Shown in pieces: positions 46,223 to 54,270 of a stretch of 64,000 nt of DNA. A program made the translations under genes and the position numbers. A model generated the notes under the pieces. The model was not told where the DNA came from, did no database searches, and worked only from the letters and a program-made list of their open reading frames with translations. The stretch spans positions 1,736,001 through 1,800,000 of the forward strand of contig NZ_JAUSXM010000001.1 of assembly GCF_030815985.1 (NCBI RefSeq), in the 5' to 3' direction. Every line of letters begins with the position of its first letter. Positions within the stretch are counted from its first letter, which is position 1. The stretch comes from Paenibacillus sp. W2I17. GTDB lineage: Bacteria > Bacillota > Bacilli > Paenibacillales > Paenibacillaceae.

Positions 46223-46387
46223 ATGTATAGAAAGCATCATAAATGTCATCATCCAAGACCAAAGTGTTTTTACAAAAAAATCACGAAAACTTGTGTTACC
46301 AAAGTTAAATATGTCCCTACAAAGTGTAAAAAACACTGTCATGTCACGGTTGAATATTGTGGAATCAAAAAAAGAAGACATTATTAA
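46223..46387 (+). CDS. Small Cys/His/Lys-rich peptide, 54 aa; coat-protein candidate
   Basis: A short gene encodes 54 residues beginning MYRKHHKCHHPRPKCFYKK and ending EYCGIKKRRHY. It has six Cys, eight His and about 14 Lys, with several aromatic residues. GGGAGG lies 7 bases before the ATG and a strong terminator follows the stop by 10 bases. The very basic, Cys- and His-rich composition and a sigma-K-like -10 sequence suggest a small spore coat protein. A metal-binding peptide is an alternative. No named family is recognised. Confidence 0.7.
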   Translation: MYRKHHKCHHPRPKCFYKKITKTCVTKVKYVPTKCKKHCHVTVEYCGIKKRRHY

Positions 46388-46397
46388 TACTCTTTTG

Positions 46398-46427
46398 CCC
46401 TTCTCTATGGAGAAGGGTTCTTTCTTA
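46398..46427 (+). terminator. Terminator of the 54-aa peptide gene
   Basis: CCCTTCTC and GAGAAGGG form a perfect 8-bp stem with a 4-base loop, followed by TTCTTTCTT. Confidence 0.8.
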
Positions 46428-46463
46428 TTGAACTAGATTAATACCGGGTACCATTAACCTATC

Positions 46464-46493
46464 AAAAAAGTTGCGGTGATATTTCACCGCAAC
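46464..46493 (-). terminator. Terminator of the YitT gene
   Basis: GTTGCGGTGA and TCACCGCAAC form a perfect 10-bp stem, followed on the minus strand by UUUUUU. It lies 27 bases after the stop. Confidence 0.88.
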
Positions 46494-46519
46494 TCCTTTC
46501 TTCATTACATACATATTCA

Positions 46520-47359
46520 TCAAGTTTTGGAGAGTTCAATAAATCCTTCACCGAAAACATCACGCACGTCATGAATGGTGATAAAAGCAATCTCATCTTC
46601 TGCTCGTACAATCTTCTTCAGCATAGAAACTTCCTGCTTGCTAATCACAATGTATAGAATTTCTTTCTTATTTTTCGTGTAATAGCCATGACCAGACAGG
46701 ACGGTTACTCCTCGATCCATCTTCTCAATGACTTGCTTCGCGATTTCATCCTGTTTGGAAGAGATAATCATAACTGCTTTTTTCGGATTGAGCCCTTCAA
46801 TAATGAACTCCATTGTTTTGGTTCCAACAAACAGCAAGACAATTGTACACATTAATCCTTGTGGTCCAATGATGAAGTATGAGGAGAAAGCCACAATCAG
46901 ATCGAAGAACAGAAGTCCGTAACTGATATTCCAATCCAGATATTTGTTGGCAAGTCGGGCCAGGATCACTGTTCCCGCCGTTGTGCCTCCCACTCTAACA
47001 ATTAAGCCAATACCAAGACCGGCAAATACTCCGGCAAAAATGGTATTGATCCAGAGTTCATCCGATGCAATCGTCCAACTCTCCGTCAGATGCAGGAAAA
47101 ACGAGTTGAATACCACCGCAATAATCGTATATACCGTAGTCGTTTTATCAAGAAACCGATATCCCACAATTAACAAAATACCGTTCAGGATCAAGTTCAT
47201 CAGTCCAGGGGACCATTCAAACAGGTAATACAAAATAATCGTGATACCCGTGACGCCGCCTTCACCCAAATCGTTCGGGATGACAAACAGGTTCACCGCG
47301 AGTGCAAACAGAAATGCACCTGCCATAATAAATAGGATATCCGTAATTCGTTTCTTCAT
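46520..47359 (-). CDS. YitT-family membrane protein
   Basis: The protein has 279 residues: five hydrophobic segments (ITDILFIMAGAFLFALAVNLFVIPNDLGEGGVTGITIILYYLF is the family opening), and a C-terminal soluble DUF2179 domain (MIISSKQDEIAKQVIEKMDRGVTVLSGHGYYTKNKKEILYIVIS). The biochemical role of YitT proteins is not established. The upstream in-frame ATG at 47380 is also possible; neither has a strong ribosome-binding site. Confidence 0.85.
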   Translation of the reverse strand: MKKRITDILFIMAGAFLFALAVNLFVIPNDLGEGGVTGITIILYYLFEWSPGLMNLILNGILLIVGYRFLDKTTTVYTIIAVVFNSFFLHLTESWTIASDELWINTIFAGVFAGLGIGLIVRVGGTTAGTVILARLANKYLDWNISYGLLFFDLIVAFSSYFIIGPQGLMCTIVLLFVGTKTMEFIIEGLNPKKAVMIISSKQDEIAKQVIEKMDRGVTVLSGHGYYTKNKKEILYIVISKQEVSMLKKIVRAEDEIAFITIHDVRDVFGEGFIELSKT

Positions 47360-47551
47360 TATGCATTCCATCCAATCCATCAGAAATCAACCTAATCGAC
47401 CTGTCTCATAAGTTGTCATAACCACTCAAAGATAGATTTTACCATGCTCTCAACAAAATTTGTATACATAATACAAATTGTTGCGTAATTTGTGCAAAGG
47501 AATTAGTAAAACCTGCTTTTCTGTCTTCGCAGAGCTATTGAGTCATACACC

Positions 47552-47567
47552 CATGACAAATGTCATG
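47552..47567. promoter_or_regulatory. Candidate DesR site 1
   Basis: CATGACA and TGTCATG face each other across two bases, a perfect 7-2-7 palindrome upstream of the desaturase gene, whose regulators DesK and DesR are encoded downstream. Confidence 0.5.
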
Positions 47568-47607
47568 GTCGATCATTGATATTCATCATTACAGAAGGCT
47601 GACGTTT

Positions 47608-47622
47608 ATGACTTACTGTCAT
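47608..47622. promoter_or_regulatory. Candidate DesR site 2
   Basis: ATGAC and GTCAT flank five bases, sharing the half-site of site 1. It overlaps the expected -35 region relative to TACAAT at 47636-47641, as expected for an activator site. Confidence 0.45.
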
Positions 47623-47731
47623 GTTCGGATTGTTTTACAATGATAAAAACGCTTCCTAACAGGAAAGTCTAGCGGGAAACGCCAAGTTGTAGCTGATTAC
47701 AGTTATAACGATTGAAGGAGGACACAATTTT

Positions 47732-48790
47732 ATGAACAGATCAAAAGAAATGGCCTTAAAAAAAGAAGTTACCCCTTACGAAAAAAATGATCTCAGATTA
47801 AGTATCCGTCAGTTAATCAATACATTGCTCCCGCTCTTCTTGTTATGGGCTGCTGCTTACTTTAGCTTATCGGTTTCCTACTGGCTGACCTTCCCGATTG
47901 CCTTGGTGGCATCCGGATTTGTACTACGGACCTTTATTATTTTCCATGACTGCTGTCATGGTTCATTCTTCAAGAGCAAACGCGCCAATGATATTCTCGG
48001 TACCATTACTGGTGTATTGACAGTTACACCCTATCAGCAGTGGAAAAACGAGCATTCTATCCATCACGCAACAAGCAGTAATCTTGACAAACGTGGTGTA
48101 GGTGATATCTGGGTTATGACGGTTGACGAATACAAAGAAGCTTCTCCTTGGGGTCGTCTCTTCTATCGGATTTATCGTAACCCGTTTGTATTGTTTTGTA
48201 TCGGACCCATTTACGTGTTTCTGTTGGCTTACCGTTTTAACCGCAAAGGTGCTAGACGTAAAGAACGTATCAATACACACCTGACTACCGTATTGATCGT
48301 AGTGCTCTATGCATTCATGTCCTGGTTAGTCGGATGGCAGGCTTTTGTAATGGTTCAGGCACCTATCTTCTTCTTCTCCGGTTTCTTTGGTATCTGGCTG
48401 TTCTACGTTCAACATCAGTTCGAAGAGACGTATTTTGAACATGAAGATGAGTGGAGTTATGTAAAAGCAGCTGTTGAAGGCAGTTCTTATTACAAATTGC
48501 CAAAATTATTGCAATGGATCAGTGGTAATATTGGGTTTCACCATGTGCATCACTTGAGCCCACGTGTACCTAACTATTTCTTGGAAGAAGCACATAACGC
48601 AACACCACCCTTGCAAAAAGCAACGACTATTACACTACGTTCCAGTCTGGTTGCCCTGCGCTTCCGTCTGTGGGATGAAGATTCTAAACAGTTTATTAGC
48701 TTCAGACAGCTCAAAAAGCTATCCCGCAAGCCGTATGTTCAACCGCCTATCCGAGTAACCAATCCAGCGGGTCTGACAGAGAAGCCTTAA
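47732..48790 (+). CDS. des: Acyl-lipid fatty acid desaturase
   Basis: This 352-residue membrane di-iron enzyme has three histidine boxes: HDCCHG near residue 72, HSIHH near 108 and HHVHH near 272, with membrane spans between. It introduces double bonds into membrane phospholipid acyl chains, as B. subtilis Des does in the cold. GGAGGAC precedes the ATG by about 9 bases. DesK and DesR homologues follow on the same strand and palindromes lie upstream, so cold-induced, DesR-activated transcription is expected. Confidence 0.92.
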   Translation: MNRSKEMALKKEVTPYEKNDLRLSIRQLINTLLPLFLLWAAAYFSLSVSYWLTFPIALVASGFVLRTFIIFHDCCHGSFFKSKRANDILGTITGVLTVTPYQQWKNEHSIHHATSSNLDKRGVGDIWVMTVDEYKEASPWGRLFYRIYRNPFVLFCIGPIYVFLLAYRFNRKGARRKERINTHLTTVLIVVLYAFMSWLVGWQAFVMVQAPIFFFSGFFGIWLFYVQHQFEETYFEHEDEWSYVKAAVEGSSYYKLPKLLQWISGNIGFHHVHHLSPRVPNYFLEEAHNATPPLQKATTITLRSSLVALRFRLWDEDSKQFISFRQLKKLSRKPYVQPPIRVTNPAGLTEKP

Positions 48791-48894
48791 CTCTGTCGGA
48801 TTCGTTTTCTTGTGTTCAAGCCATAGTCATGCTACAGTCATGCTAAGTTTGAGTACATTGCAAGTTTGAGGAGGAGAATTCCATTCAAAAGTGG

Positions 48895-50031
48895 ATGCAA
48901 AATTTTTATAAAAAGACAGGATTGAATCTTTATGTATGGCTCGCCTTTTTCATCCTGCCCTTCTATTTCATTTCACAATATTCCAAATTATGGACGTTGG
49001 TAACTGGCATTATCATCATCCTCGTTTTCTTCGTCTGTTATCTGCTCGCCTTCATCACCAAGGGCTGGCAGGTATACATGTGGATTGGATTGCTCATTGC
49101 CATATCCATTACGATGACTATCGCTTATGATTATGCCTATTTCTCATTGTTTCTTGCTTTTTTTATTGGGAATATTAAAAATAAAGCCGGTTTCTTCACC
49201 CTCTATTCGGTGAATTTGGGAGCCAGTTTCCTAACCATTAATTATGGTTTCATTAATCAGAGTTCTCTGTTGGTGAGCCAACTCCCGTTTGTATTCATCA
49301 GCTTGATGGCCTCCATTCTGCTTCCCATCAGTACGTATAACAAAAACAAGACTGAACAATTGGAAGGCCAATTGGAGAATGCCAACAAACGACTGGATGA
49401 TCTCGTAAAAATGGAAGAACGACAGCGTATCGCTCGTGACCTGCACGATACCCTCGGGCAGAAGCTCTCACTGATTGGTCTGAAAACCGATCTGGCGAAG
49501 CGTTTGCTCCGCAATAATCCCGATCAGGCCGAGATCGAATTGAACGACCTCAGACAAACGGCAAGCACAGCTCTGAAGGAAGTTCGGGAAATGGTCACCA
49601 CCATGCGTGGTACACAATTAGTTGATGAACTGTTCCGGGCGGAGCAGATTCTGAAGGCCGCTTCGATTGAATTTATGCTGGAAGGCAATCCAAAGCTGCA
49701 AGATACATCGCAATTGAATGAAAATGTAATCGGCATGTGCTTGAAAGAAGCCGTCACCAATGTAGTCAAGCACAGTCAGGCCACGGTATGCACCATCACC
49801 ATTAAAGAAACACAGTCTGATAACATTTTAACGGTTCGAGATAACGGTGTAGGCATAGAACGCACGCGCAACAAGGATCGACGCGGTACCGGCATTTTGG
49901 GTATGAAGGAACGACTTGAATTTGTGAACGGTTGTCTGGATCTTCGCTCTGGAGCAGATAAAACAGGCACACAACTCGTTATTCAAGTGCCTAAGCTGAC
50001 ACGCAAACCAATGAAGGAGGATACAACATGA
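48895..50031 (+). CDS. desK: DesK-like membrane thermosensor histidine kinase
   Basis: The 378-residue protein follows B. subtilis DesK along its length. Four to five membrane segments occupy residues 12-150 (LYVWLAFFILPFYF ... FFIGNIKNKAGFFTLY ... QLPFVFISLMASILLPIS). A linker coiled coil then leads to ERQRIARDLHDTLGQKLSLIGLKTDLAKRLL with the phosphoacceptor His, and an ATPase domain (MCLKEAVTNVVKHSQATVC, GTGILGMKERLEF). The ATG at 48895 lies 18 bases after GGAGGAG; an in-frame ATT at 48883 is at normal spacing. It overlaps desR by four bases. Confidence 0.92.
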   Translation: MQNFYKKTGLNLYVWLAFFILPFYFISQYSKLWTLVTGIIIILVFFVCYLLAFITKGWQVYMWIGLLIAISITMTIAYDYAYFSLFLAFFIGNIKNKAGFFTLYSVNLGASFLTINYGFINQSSLLVSQLPFVFISLMASILLPISTYNKNKTEQLEGQLENANKRLDDLVKMEERQRIARDLHDTLGQKLSLIGLKTDLAKRLLRNNPDQAEIELNDLRQTASTALKEVREMVTTMRGTQLVDELFRAEQILKAASIEFMLEGNPKLQDTSQLNENVIGMCLKEAVTNVVKHSQATVCTITIKETQSDNILTVRDNGVGIERTRNKDRRGTGILGMKERLEFVNGCLDLRSGADKTGTQLVIQVPKLTRKPMKEDTT

Positions 50032-50627
50032 TCAGCATTGTAATCGCCGAGGACCAACGCATGATGCTGGGCGCCTTGTCTTCCCTGCTCAATCTGGAAA
50101 AAGACATGCAGGTGGTAGGACAGGCAAGCAATGGACAGGAAGCTTTGGCACTTGTCAAAGAACTGACCCCGGATATCTGTCTGATGGATATCGAAATGCC
50201 CGTCAAAAGTGGGCTGGAAGCGGCAGAAGAGATGAAAGGTTTGAACTGTAAAGTCATTATTCTGACCACTTTTGCCCGAACCGGCTATTTCGAACGTGCG
50301 CTCAAAGGCGGTGTTCGTGGATACCTGCTCAAGGATAGTCCGATTGAAGAACTGGCTGAAACCATCCGCCAAGTTATGAATGGAAGACGCATATTTGCTC
50401 CCGACCTGGTCGATGAGGCTTATGTAGAAGAGAATCCCCTGACGGAACGGGAGAATGCTGTTCTCGGCCTCATGGCAGATGGGAAGAACACCAAGGAAAT
50501 CGCCGGGCATTTGTTCATCACAACGGGAACGGTGCGTAACTACATCTCCATTATTCTCAACAAGTTAAATGCCAGTAACCGAATTGAGGCCATCACTCGC
50601 TCCAAGGAAAAAGGGTGGTTCAAATGA
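50028..50627 (+). CDS. desR: DesR-like response regulator
   Basis: The 199-residue protein has a receiver domain with Asp9, Asp54 (CLMDIEMP) and Lys in YLLKDSPIEE, then a LuxR-type HTH (LTERENAVLGLMADGKNTKEIAGHLFITTGTVRNYISIIL). It follows desK with an ATGA overlap. Phosphorylated DesR in B. subtilis activates des; the same is expected here through the palindromes at 47552-47622. Confidence 0.93.
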   Translation: MISIVIAEDQRMMLGALSSLLNLEKDMQVVGQASNGQEALALVKELTPDICLMDIEMPVKSGLEAAEEMKGLNCKVIILTTFARTGYFERALKGGVRGYLLKDSPIEELAETIRQVMNGRRIFAPDLVDEAYVEENPLTERENAVLGLMADGKNTKEIAGHLFITTGTVRNYISIILNKLNASNRIEAITRSKEKGWFK

Positions 50628-50703
50628 AAGTACCGCTTTAACCCATTGAAACAAAAATAAGCATGTACCCCCGCTGCATAAGCTGCGATAACATGCTCAC
50701 AAT

Positions 50704-50745
50704 AAAAAGCTTGGCCCAGCAATTTCTTCCTGGGCCAAGCTTTTT
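50704..50745. terminator. Bidirectional terminator between desR and the lipoprotein gene
   Basis: A perfect 16-bp stem (AAAAAGCTTGGCCCAG / CTGGGCCAAGCTTTTT) with a 10-base loop, A-rich on one side and T-rich on the other, lies between convergent genes. Confidence 0.88.
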
Positions 50746-50812
50746 TAGGTCTATCGTAACAATCCCACACTCATCTCTTCTACATTGCAGAATATCCGTA
50801 AACACTCAAGAT

Positions 50813-51721
50813 TTATTTCACAGATACAACCATGCCAAGAGCTTCTAATGGCACTTGATCGGTCTTAAACTGATGAATTTTGTTACCGTCCTGCCATGAG
50901 ATCGTTACATGAACAGACTTTCCACCACTTGGATATTCAACCTTGATATACCCTTTATCTTTGGGTACAGGCAAGGTATGTGACTCCAGGTACTCCACCA
51001 TTTTCTTCGCTATGCCCGGATTATTCATTTCATCTTCGGATACCGAACGAATTTCCAGCGTCCATCTACCTTCTTGCCAAGTCAGATATTGACTGCCTGC
51101 GGCACCTTCACTCATGCCTTTGATGCCATATCCCAGATCCACAGCCATATCTGCTGGAATATCTTTCAGGTCCGTCTCAGGGAAAATTTCTGTCTGATTC
51201 GGGTCCTTGTAGGTCTTCACTTCATAGGAGGCCAGTACAGGTATCTTACTATCGGATGCAGTTAAAGATGGATCGTTAATGGCAACAGACTGAGTGGTAG
51301 CGTAGAACTTTACCTTAAATTCATCAGCAGTATTGGACAGTATTGCCACACCCAAAAATGTACCCTTGTCCAATGTGAATGAAGTGGGTAACGCTACATC
51401 CTTCCTCTTCAACTGGTTGCGAACTTGCTTGATCACATCATTCACAACTGATTGACCAGTGGCAACTTGGTTGTCATTTGCCTTCGATCCTGATGTGTCT
51501 TCATGATCTGTTGTACCCGCATTTTCTTTGGTTCCTGTTTCATTTTCATTAGAGAAATCAGCACCACCGCTGCCGGTCTCGGTCTGCTCTCCCACTGTTG
51601 TCGTTGGTGAAGAACTATTCTCTGATAATGCTGTATTTGAATCCGGTTCGCCACATCCTGCCAGAGCAAGTAAAACCGCTGTCGTTACTGGAATCGTGAT
51701 CCACAATGGTTGTTTCTTCAT
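50813..51721 (-). CDS. Lipoprotein with C-terminal GerM-like region
   Basis: The 302-residue precursor has a signal peptide and lipobox (MKKQPLWITIPVTTAVLLALAGC). A low-complexity Ser/Thr/Glu/Gly linker (residues 25-90) follows, then a folded domain (VALPTSFTLDKGTFLGVAILSN ... VKFYATTQSVAINDP ... VTISWQDGNKIHQF). The folded part may relate to uncharacterised Bacillus lipoproteins, but no family is certain. AAGGAGG lies 7 bases before the ATG at 51721. It is followed by a shared terminator. Confidence 0.75.
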   Translation of the reverse strand: MKKQPLWITIPVTTAVLLALAGCGEPDSNTALSENSSSPTTTVGEQTETGSGGADFSNENETGTKENAGTTDHEDTSGSKANDNQVATGQSVVNDVIKQVRNQLKRKDVALPTSFTLDKGTFLGVAILSNTADEFKVKFYATTQSVAINDPSLTASDSKIPVLASYEVKTYKDPNQTEIFPETDLKDIPADMAVDLGYGIKGMSEGAAGSQYLTWQEGRWTLEIRSVSEDEMNNPGIAKKMVEYLESHTLPVPKDKGYIKVEYPSGGKSVHVTISWQDGNKIHQFKTDQVPLEALGMVVSVK

Positions 51722-51765
51722 GATGTGTACCTCCTTCGTTGTAGCCAATCTAAAAATTCAAAAGA

Positions 51766-52506
51766 TTAACGCTTGTCGTTCCAGAAGTTAACTGGCTGCA
51801 TTTTTTGGCTTAATACTTCAAAACGATACCCTTCTGCCTTCAATGTTTTCAATACTTGCGGTAATACTTTCAGCGTTGCTTCCTGGTCGTGCATTAGCAC
51901 AACAGGCGTTGTTCCGCTCTTTTGCACATTGTGGATCTGTTTCATTACACTGTTATAGACTTTCTGGTGATCTTTCTGGTATTTCCAGTCTTCCGAATCC
52001 ACATTCCAATCCCATAGATGGAATCCACCCTGGCCCAGCAGTACATTACGGAATGCCGGTTTGAGATAGGGTTTACTACCATATGGCGTCCGCACGAGAC
52101 TTGTTTTAACTCCGGCAACCTTGTTCAGACTTGCATTGGCCTGTTGCATCTCTTTTAATCCGCTATATGCAGATTTATAGAATTTGCTTGGAACGTGAGT
52201 CACACCATGCAGACCCAATCCATGCCCGTCAGCTACGATTCGTTTGGTAGCCTTCTGAAATTTCTCCATTTGAGGACCCAGCATGAAAAACGTTGCCTTC
52301 GCATGATGCTGATCCAGAATATCCAGTAACTGACCCGTATGAGCGGTTGGCCCATCATCAAACGTCAGGTATATGATTTTGGAATTTGCTTTGCTTGCAC
52401 CATCCTTGGATGCAGCTGATTTGGCAGATACCGACTGCGGCAATAATAGTGGAATGATTAGTAAAATAGCAAGTGTGACCATGATAGATTTACGAATATG
52501 TAGCAT
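51766..52506 (-). CDS. Exported polysaccharide deacetylase (NodB homology)
   Basis: The 246-residue precursor has a signal peptide (MLHIRKSIMVTLAILLIIPLLLPQSVSA). The domain has motif 1 YLTFDDGPT, the metal-binding histidines in LGLHGVTH, motif 3 RTPYGSKPYL, DWNVDSEDW, and LMHDQEA. Such enzymes deacetylate peptidoglycan N-acetylglucosamine/muramic acid or related glycans. GGGAG lies about 10 bases before the ATG. It ends 45 bp before the lipoprotein start on the same strand and may be co-transcribed with it. Confidence 0.9.
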   Translation of the reverse strand: MLHIRKSIMVTLAILLIIPLLLPQSVSAKSAASKDGASKANSKIIYLTFDDGPTAHTGQLLDILDQHHAKATFFMLGPQMEKFQKATKRIVADGHGLGLHGVTHVPSKFYKSAYSGLKEMQQANASLNKVAGVKTSLVRTPYGSKPYLKPAFRNVLLGQGGFHLWDWNVDSEDWKYQKDHQKVYNSVMKQIHNVQKSGTTPVVLMHDQEATLKVLPQVLKTLKAEGYRFEVLSQKMQPVNFWNDKR

Positions 52507-52978
52507 AATTAAAAGTCTCCCTTATGTGTTATATTTCCCCGGGTGTCCATGTTTTTCTACCTTCATCCCTTGGCGATTAATCCTAATACTATCAAAGATA
52601 GTGGCTCCTGTTCTCGCTCCAAAGGCTACGGTAGAGTTACACTTTTGTCAGATAAACCTAAAATTTAATACGAATTTGATAGATTTGCGCAAAATAAGAT
52701 CCCGTCAGGATAGATCAATTGTGACATATCCTCTATTACCCAGATTCAGAATTTTGATAGACCTTTACTCCGATTCAAGCAAATCAATACAATCATTAAA
52801 TATCGTTGCATGCAAAAAAAACCTGCACAAGTGCAGGCTTCTTTGTCTTCAATCAGCATATGGCATCAAAACATTATCCCTTGCAAGGAGATTGCCCCCA
52901 TTGCTTTCAGGATCATTACCTCATGCTGTATGTAAATGGTGTTTTGACGCTGGAATCTTATCGAGTTCCTACGTGCAT
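52507..52978. other. Intergenic region between ferritin and the deacetylase
   Basis: A 470-bp space with the deacetylase promoter region and the ferritin terminator (52814-52837). A plus-strand ORF at 52806-53033 contains CPHC but has no ribosome-binding site and is not called. Nothing else was recognised. Confidence 0.5.
52814..52837 (-). terminator. Terminator after the ferritin gene
   Basis: CCTGCAC and GTGCAGG form a perfect 7-bp stem with a 2-base gap, followed on the minus strand by a run of eight U. It is 142 bp from the ferritin stop, so the transcript has a long tail. Confidence 0.7.
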
Positions 52979-53482
52979 TTATTCAGCAGGAGCAGTGAAC
53001 GAACGTTTGCCAAACTCGGCATCCAGCATGTAGAAGGCATTGCTGTCTTTTTCAATGCGGCGCAGCTTCTGAATAATGTTGTCAAACAATGCTTCCTCTT
53101 CAACCTGCTCATCAATGAACCACTTCAGGAAATACATCGTTGCATGTTCACGTTCATTCAGAGCGATGTCAGCCAGATTGTAGAATTTTTTCGTGTTTTG
53201 CTGTTCATGAGCATAACCATGCTCAAATACATCCAGCATCGAAGCATATTCATTCTTCGGTTCTGGCAAAGCCGCAAGTGTGGCGCGTTGTCCACGATCA
53301 TTCAAGAATTTGTATATTTTCATGCCATGGAATCGCTCTTCTTCCGCTTGCACGATGAAGAAGTTCGCAAATCCATCCAGACTTTTGCTGGAACAATAGG
53401 CTGCCATAGCCAGATATACATGAGCGGAATAAAACTCAAAATTCATCTGTTCATTTAAAGATTCTGTTAACGTTTGGCTCAT
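52979..53482 (-). CDS. Ferritin
   Basis: This 167-residue four-helix protein has the ferroxidase ligands in NEQMNFEFYSAHVYLAMAAY, FFIVQAEEERFHGMKIYKF and YMFLKWF-like later helices (TMYFLKWFIDEQVEEEALFDNII). It matches non-haem bacterial ferritins (FtnA type) in length. It stores iron as ferric oxide in a 24-mer in the cytosol. AGAGGTG lies 9 bases before the ATG. No Fur-type palindrome was seen in front of it. Confidence 0.93.
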   Translation of the reverse strand: MSQTLTESLNEQMNFEFYSAHVYLAMAAYCSSKSLDGFANFFIVQAEEERFHGMKIYKFLNDRGQRATLAALPEPKNEYASMLDVFEHGYAHEQQNTKKFYNLADIALNEREHATMYFLKWFIDEQVEEEALFDNIIQKLRRIEKDSNAFYMLDAEFGKRSFTAPAE

Positions 53483-53584
53483 AATCTAAACACCTCTTTC
53501 TTTCTCTAGGGATGGTTATATTCTAACATAACGTAAGCAGGACTTACACCGATTTTCTACAAAATTCGCCAAGGACTGAACGAA

Positions 53585-53615
53585 CAAAAAAAGCTCTGCC
53601 GCGATGGCAGAGCTT
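53585..53615 (-). terminator. Terminator of the SscA-like gene
   Basis: AAGCTCTGCC and GGCAGAGCTT form a perfect 10-bp stem, followed on the minus strand by a U-run. Confidence 0.88.
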
Positions 53616-53638
53616 CTTTCATTCTTTAGAGATATGCA

Positions 53639-53758
53639 TTATACCAAGAACGCTTTGGAGATGATAACCAACAGGATGAACAGAACCAGAATGGCACCTA
53701 CAGAAGTGAAACCTCCGTATCCGTAGCCTCTTGTTTCTCCACCTAATACTTCGCTCAT
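53639..53758 (-). CDS. sscA: YjcZ/SscA-family small sporulation protein, 39 aa
   Basis: A 39-residue peptide starts MSEVLGGETRGYGYGGFTSVG and ends with a single hydrophobic stretch (AILVLFILLVIISKAFLV). The Gly/Tyr-rich start and hydrophobic tail are typical of YjcZ/SscA proteins, which take part in spore coat assembly. GGAGG lies 8 bases before the ATG, a strong terminator follows, and CATAAGATA 32 bases upstream fits a sigma-K -10 element. Confidence 0.85.
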   Translation of the reverse strand: MSEVLGGETRGYGYGGFTSVGAILVLFILLVIISKAFLV

Positions 53759-53789
53759 TGACCGTACCTCCTCTGCAACAGGTATGGGA

Positions 53790-53798
53790 TATCTTATG
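53790..53798 (-). promoter_or_regulatory. Sigma-K-like -10 element of the SscA-like gene
   Basis: CATAAGATA on the minus strand matches CATAnnnTA exactly and lies about 32 bases before the ATG. The -35 element is not clear. Confidence 0.45.
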
Positions 53799-53859
53799 CA
53801 GGAAGAACGACTTTGACAGGGCGGATGCCCTAATTATTCAGATTGCTGTTTTTTTTCGT

Positions 53860-54117
53860 TCAGTACCGTGGAGATTGCACACGCATGATATCTAGAAAAG
53901 GCACCTTCGCCGTGAACTCTTCTTCGGTATACTCTACGTGCACAAGTCGTGTACGGGAGTCCATTTTGACGATGACTCCTTGCACCTGATCTTCTTTGCC
54001 CCATACCGTCAACAGTACTTCCGAACGTTCCCGAAAGGCTTCAACCAGCTGGTTTCCCAACTCTTCAAGTTCAAACTCATCCCGTGTAGGTCTTTTTGCT
54101 ACTTTTGCTTTTGCCAA
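53860..54117 (-). CDS. YolD-like protein
   Basis: The 85-residue protein starts at TTG 54117, which has GGAGG 8 bases upstream; the longer frame's ATG and TTG near 54174-54180 have none. It has KRPTRDEFELEELGNQLVEAF, then strands QVQGVIVKMDSRTRLVHVEY and a KVPFLDIMRV end, as in YolD-like proteins. These small beta proteins often accompany Y-family DNA polymerase genes, but none is present here. It lies between the DUF11 genes and the sporulation peptide gene on the same strand. Confidence 0.75.
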   Translation of the reverse strand: MAKAKVAKRPTRDEFELEELGNQLVEAFRERSEVLLTVWGKEDQVQGVIVKMDSRTRLVHVEYTEEEFTAKVPFLDIMRVQSPRY

Positions 54118-54270
54118 TGTGGCTGCCTCCTCTACTCCGACGTCCCGATTCCACGGGTTGATTGCCGAGTTCATATTCAATTAGTATACCATTCATTTAC
54201 GTTCGTGTAATCTCATGGCAACCAGAATGACCAAATTCCTCAGGCAAGTGACCGTTAACCGTGATACCTC

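Larger units (their letters stand above)
47360..47731 (+). other. Desaturase control region
   Basis: A 370-bp space without a gene. It carries two palindromes (47552-47567 and 47608-47622), a -10-like TACAAT at 47636-47641, and a 5' leader of about 85 bases before the desaturase ATG. Confidence 0.5.

Noticed and set aside
46043-46381. Minus-strand 112-codon ORF
   Set aside because: It is the complement of the 54-aa peptide gene and its terminator region, has no ribosome-binding site and an unlikely composition.
52806-53033. Plus-strand 75-codon ORF with CPHC, possible small zinc protein
   Set aside because: It has no ribosome-binding site, its second half is the complement of the ferritin 3' end, and only one Cys pair is present.
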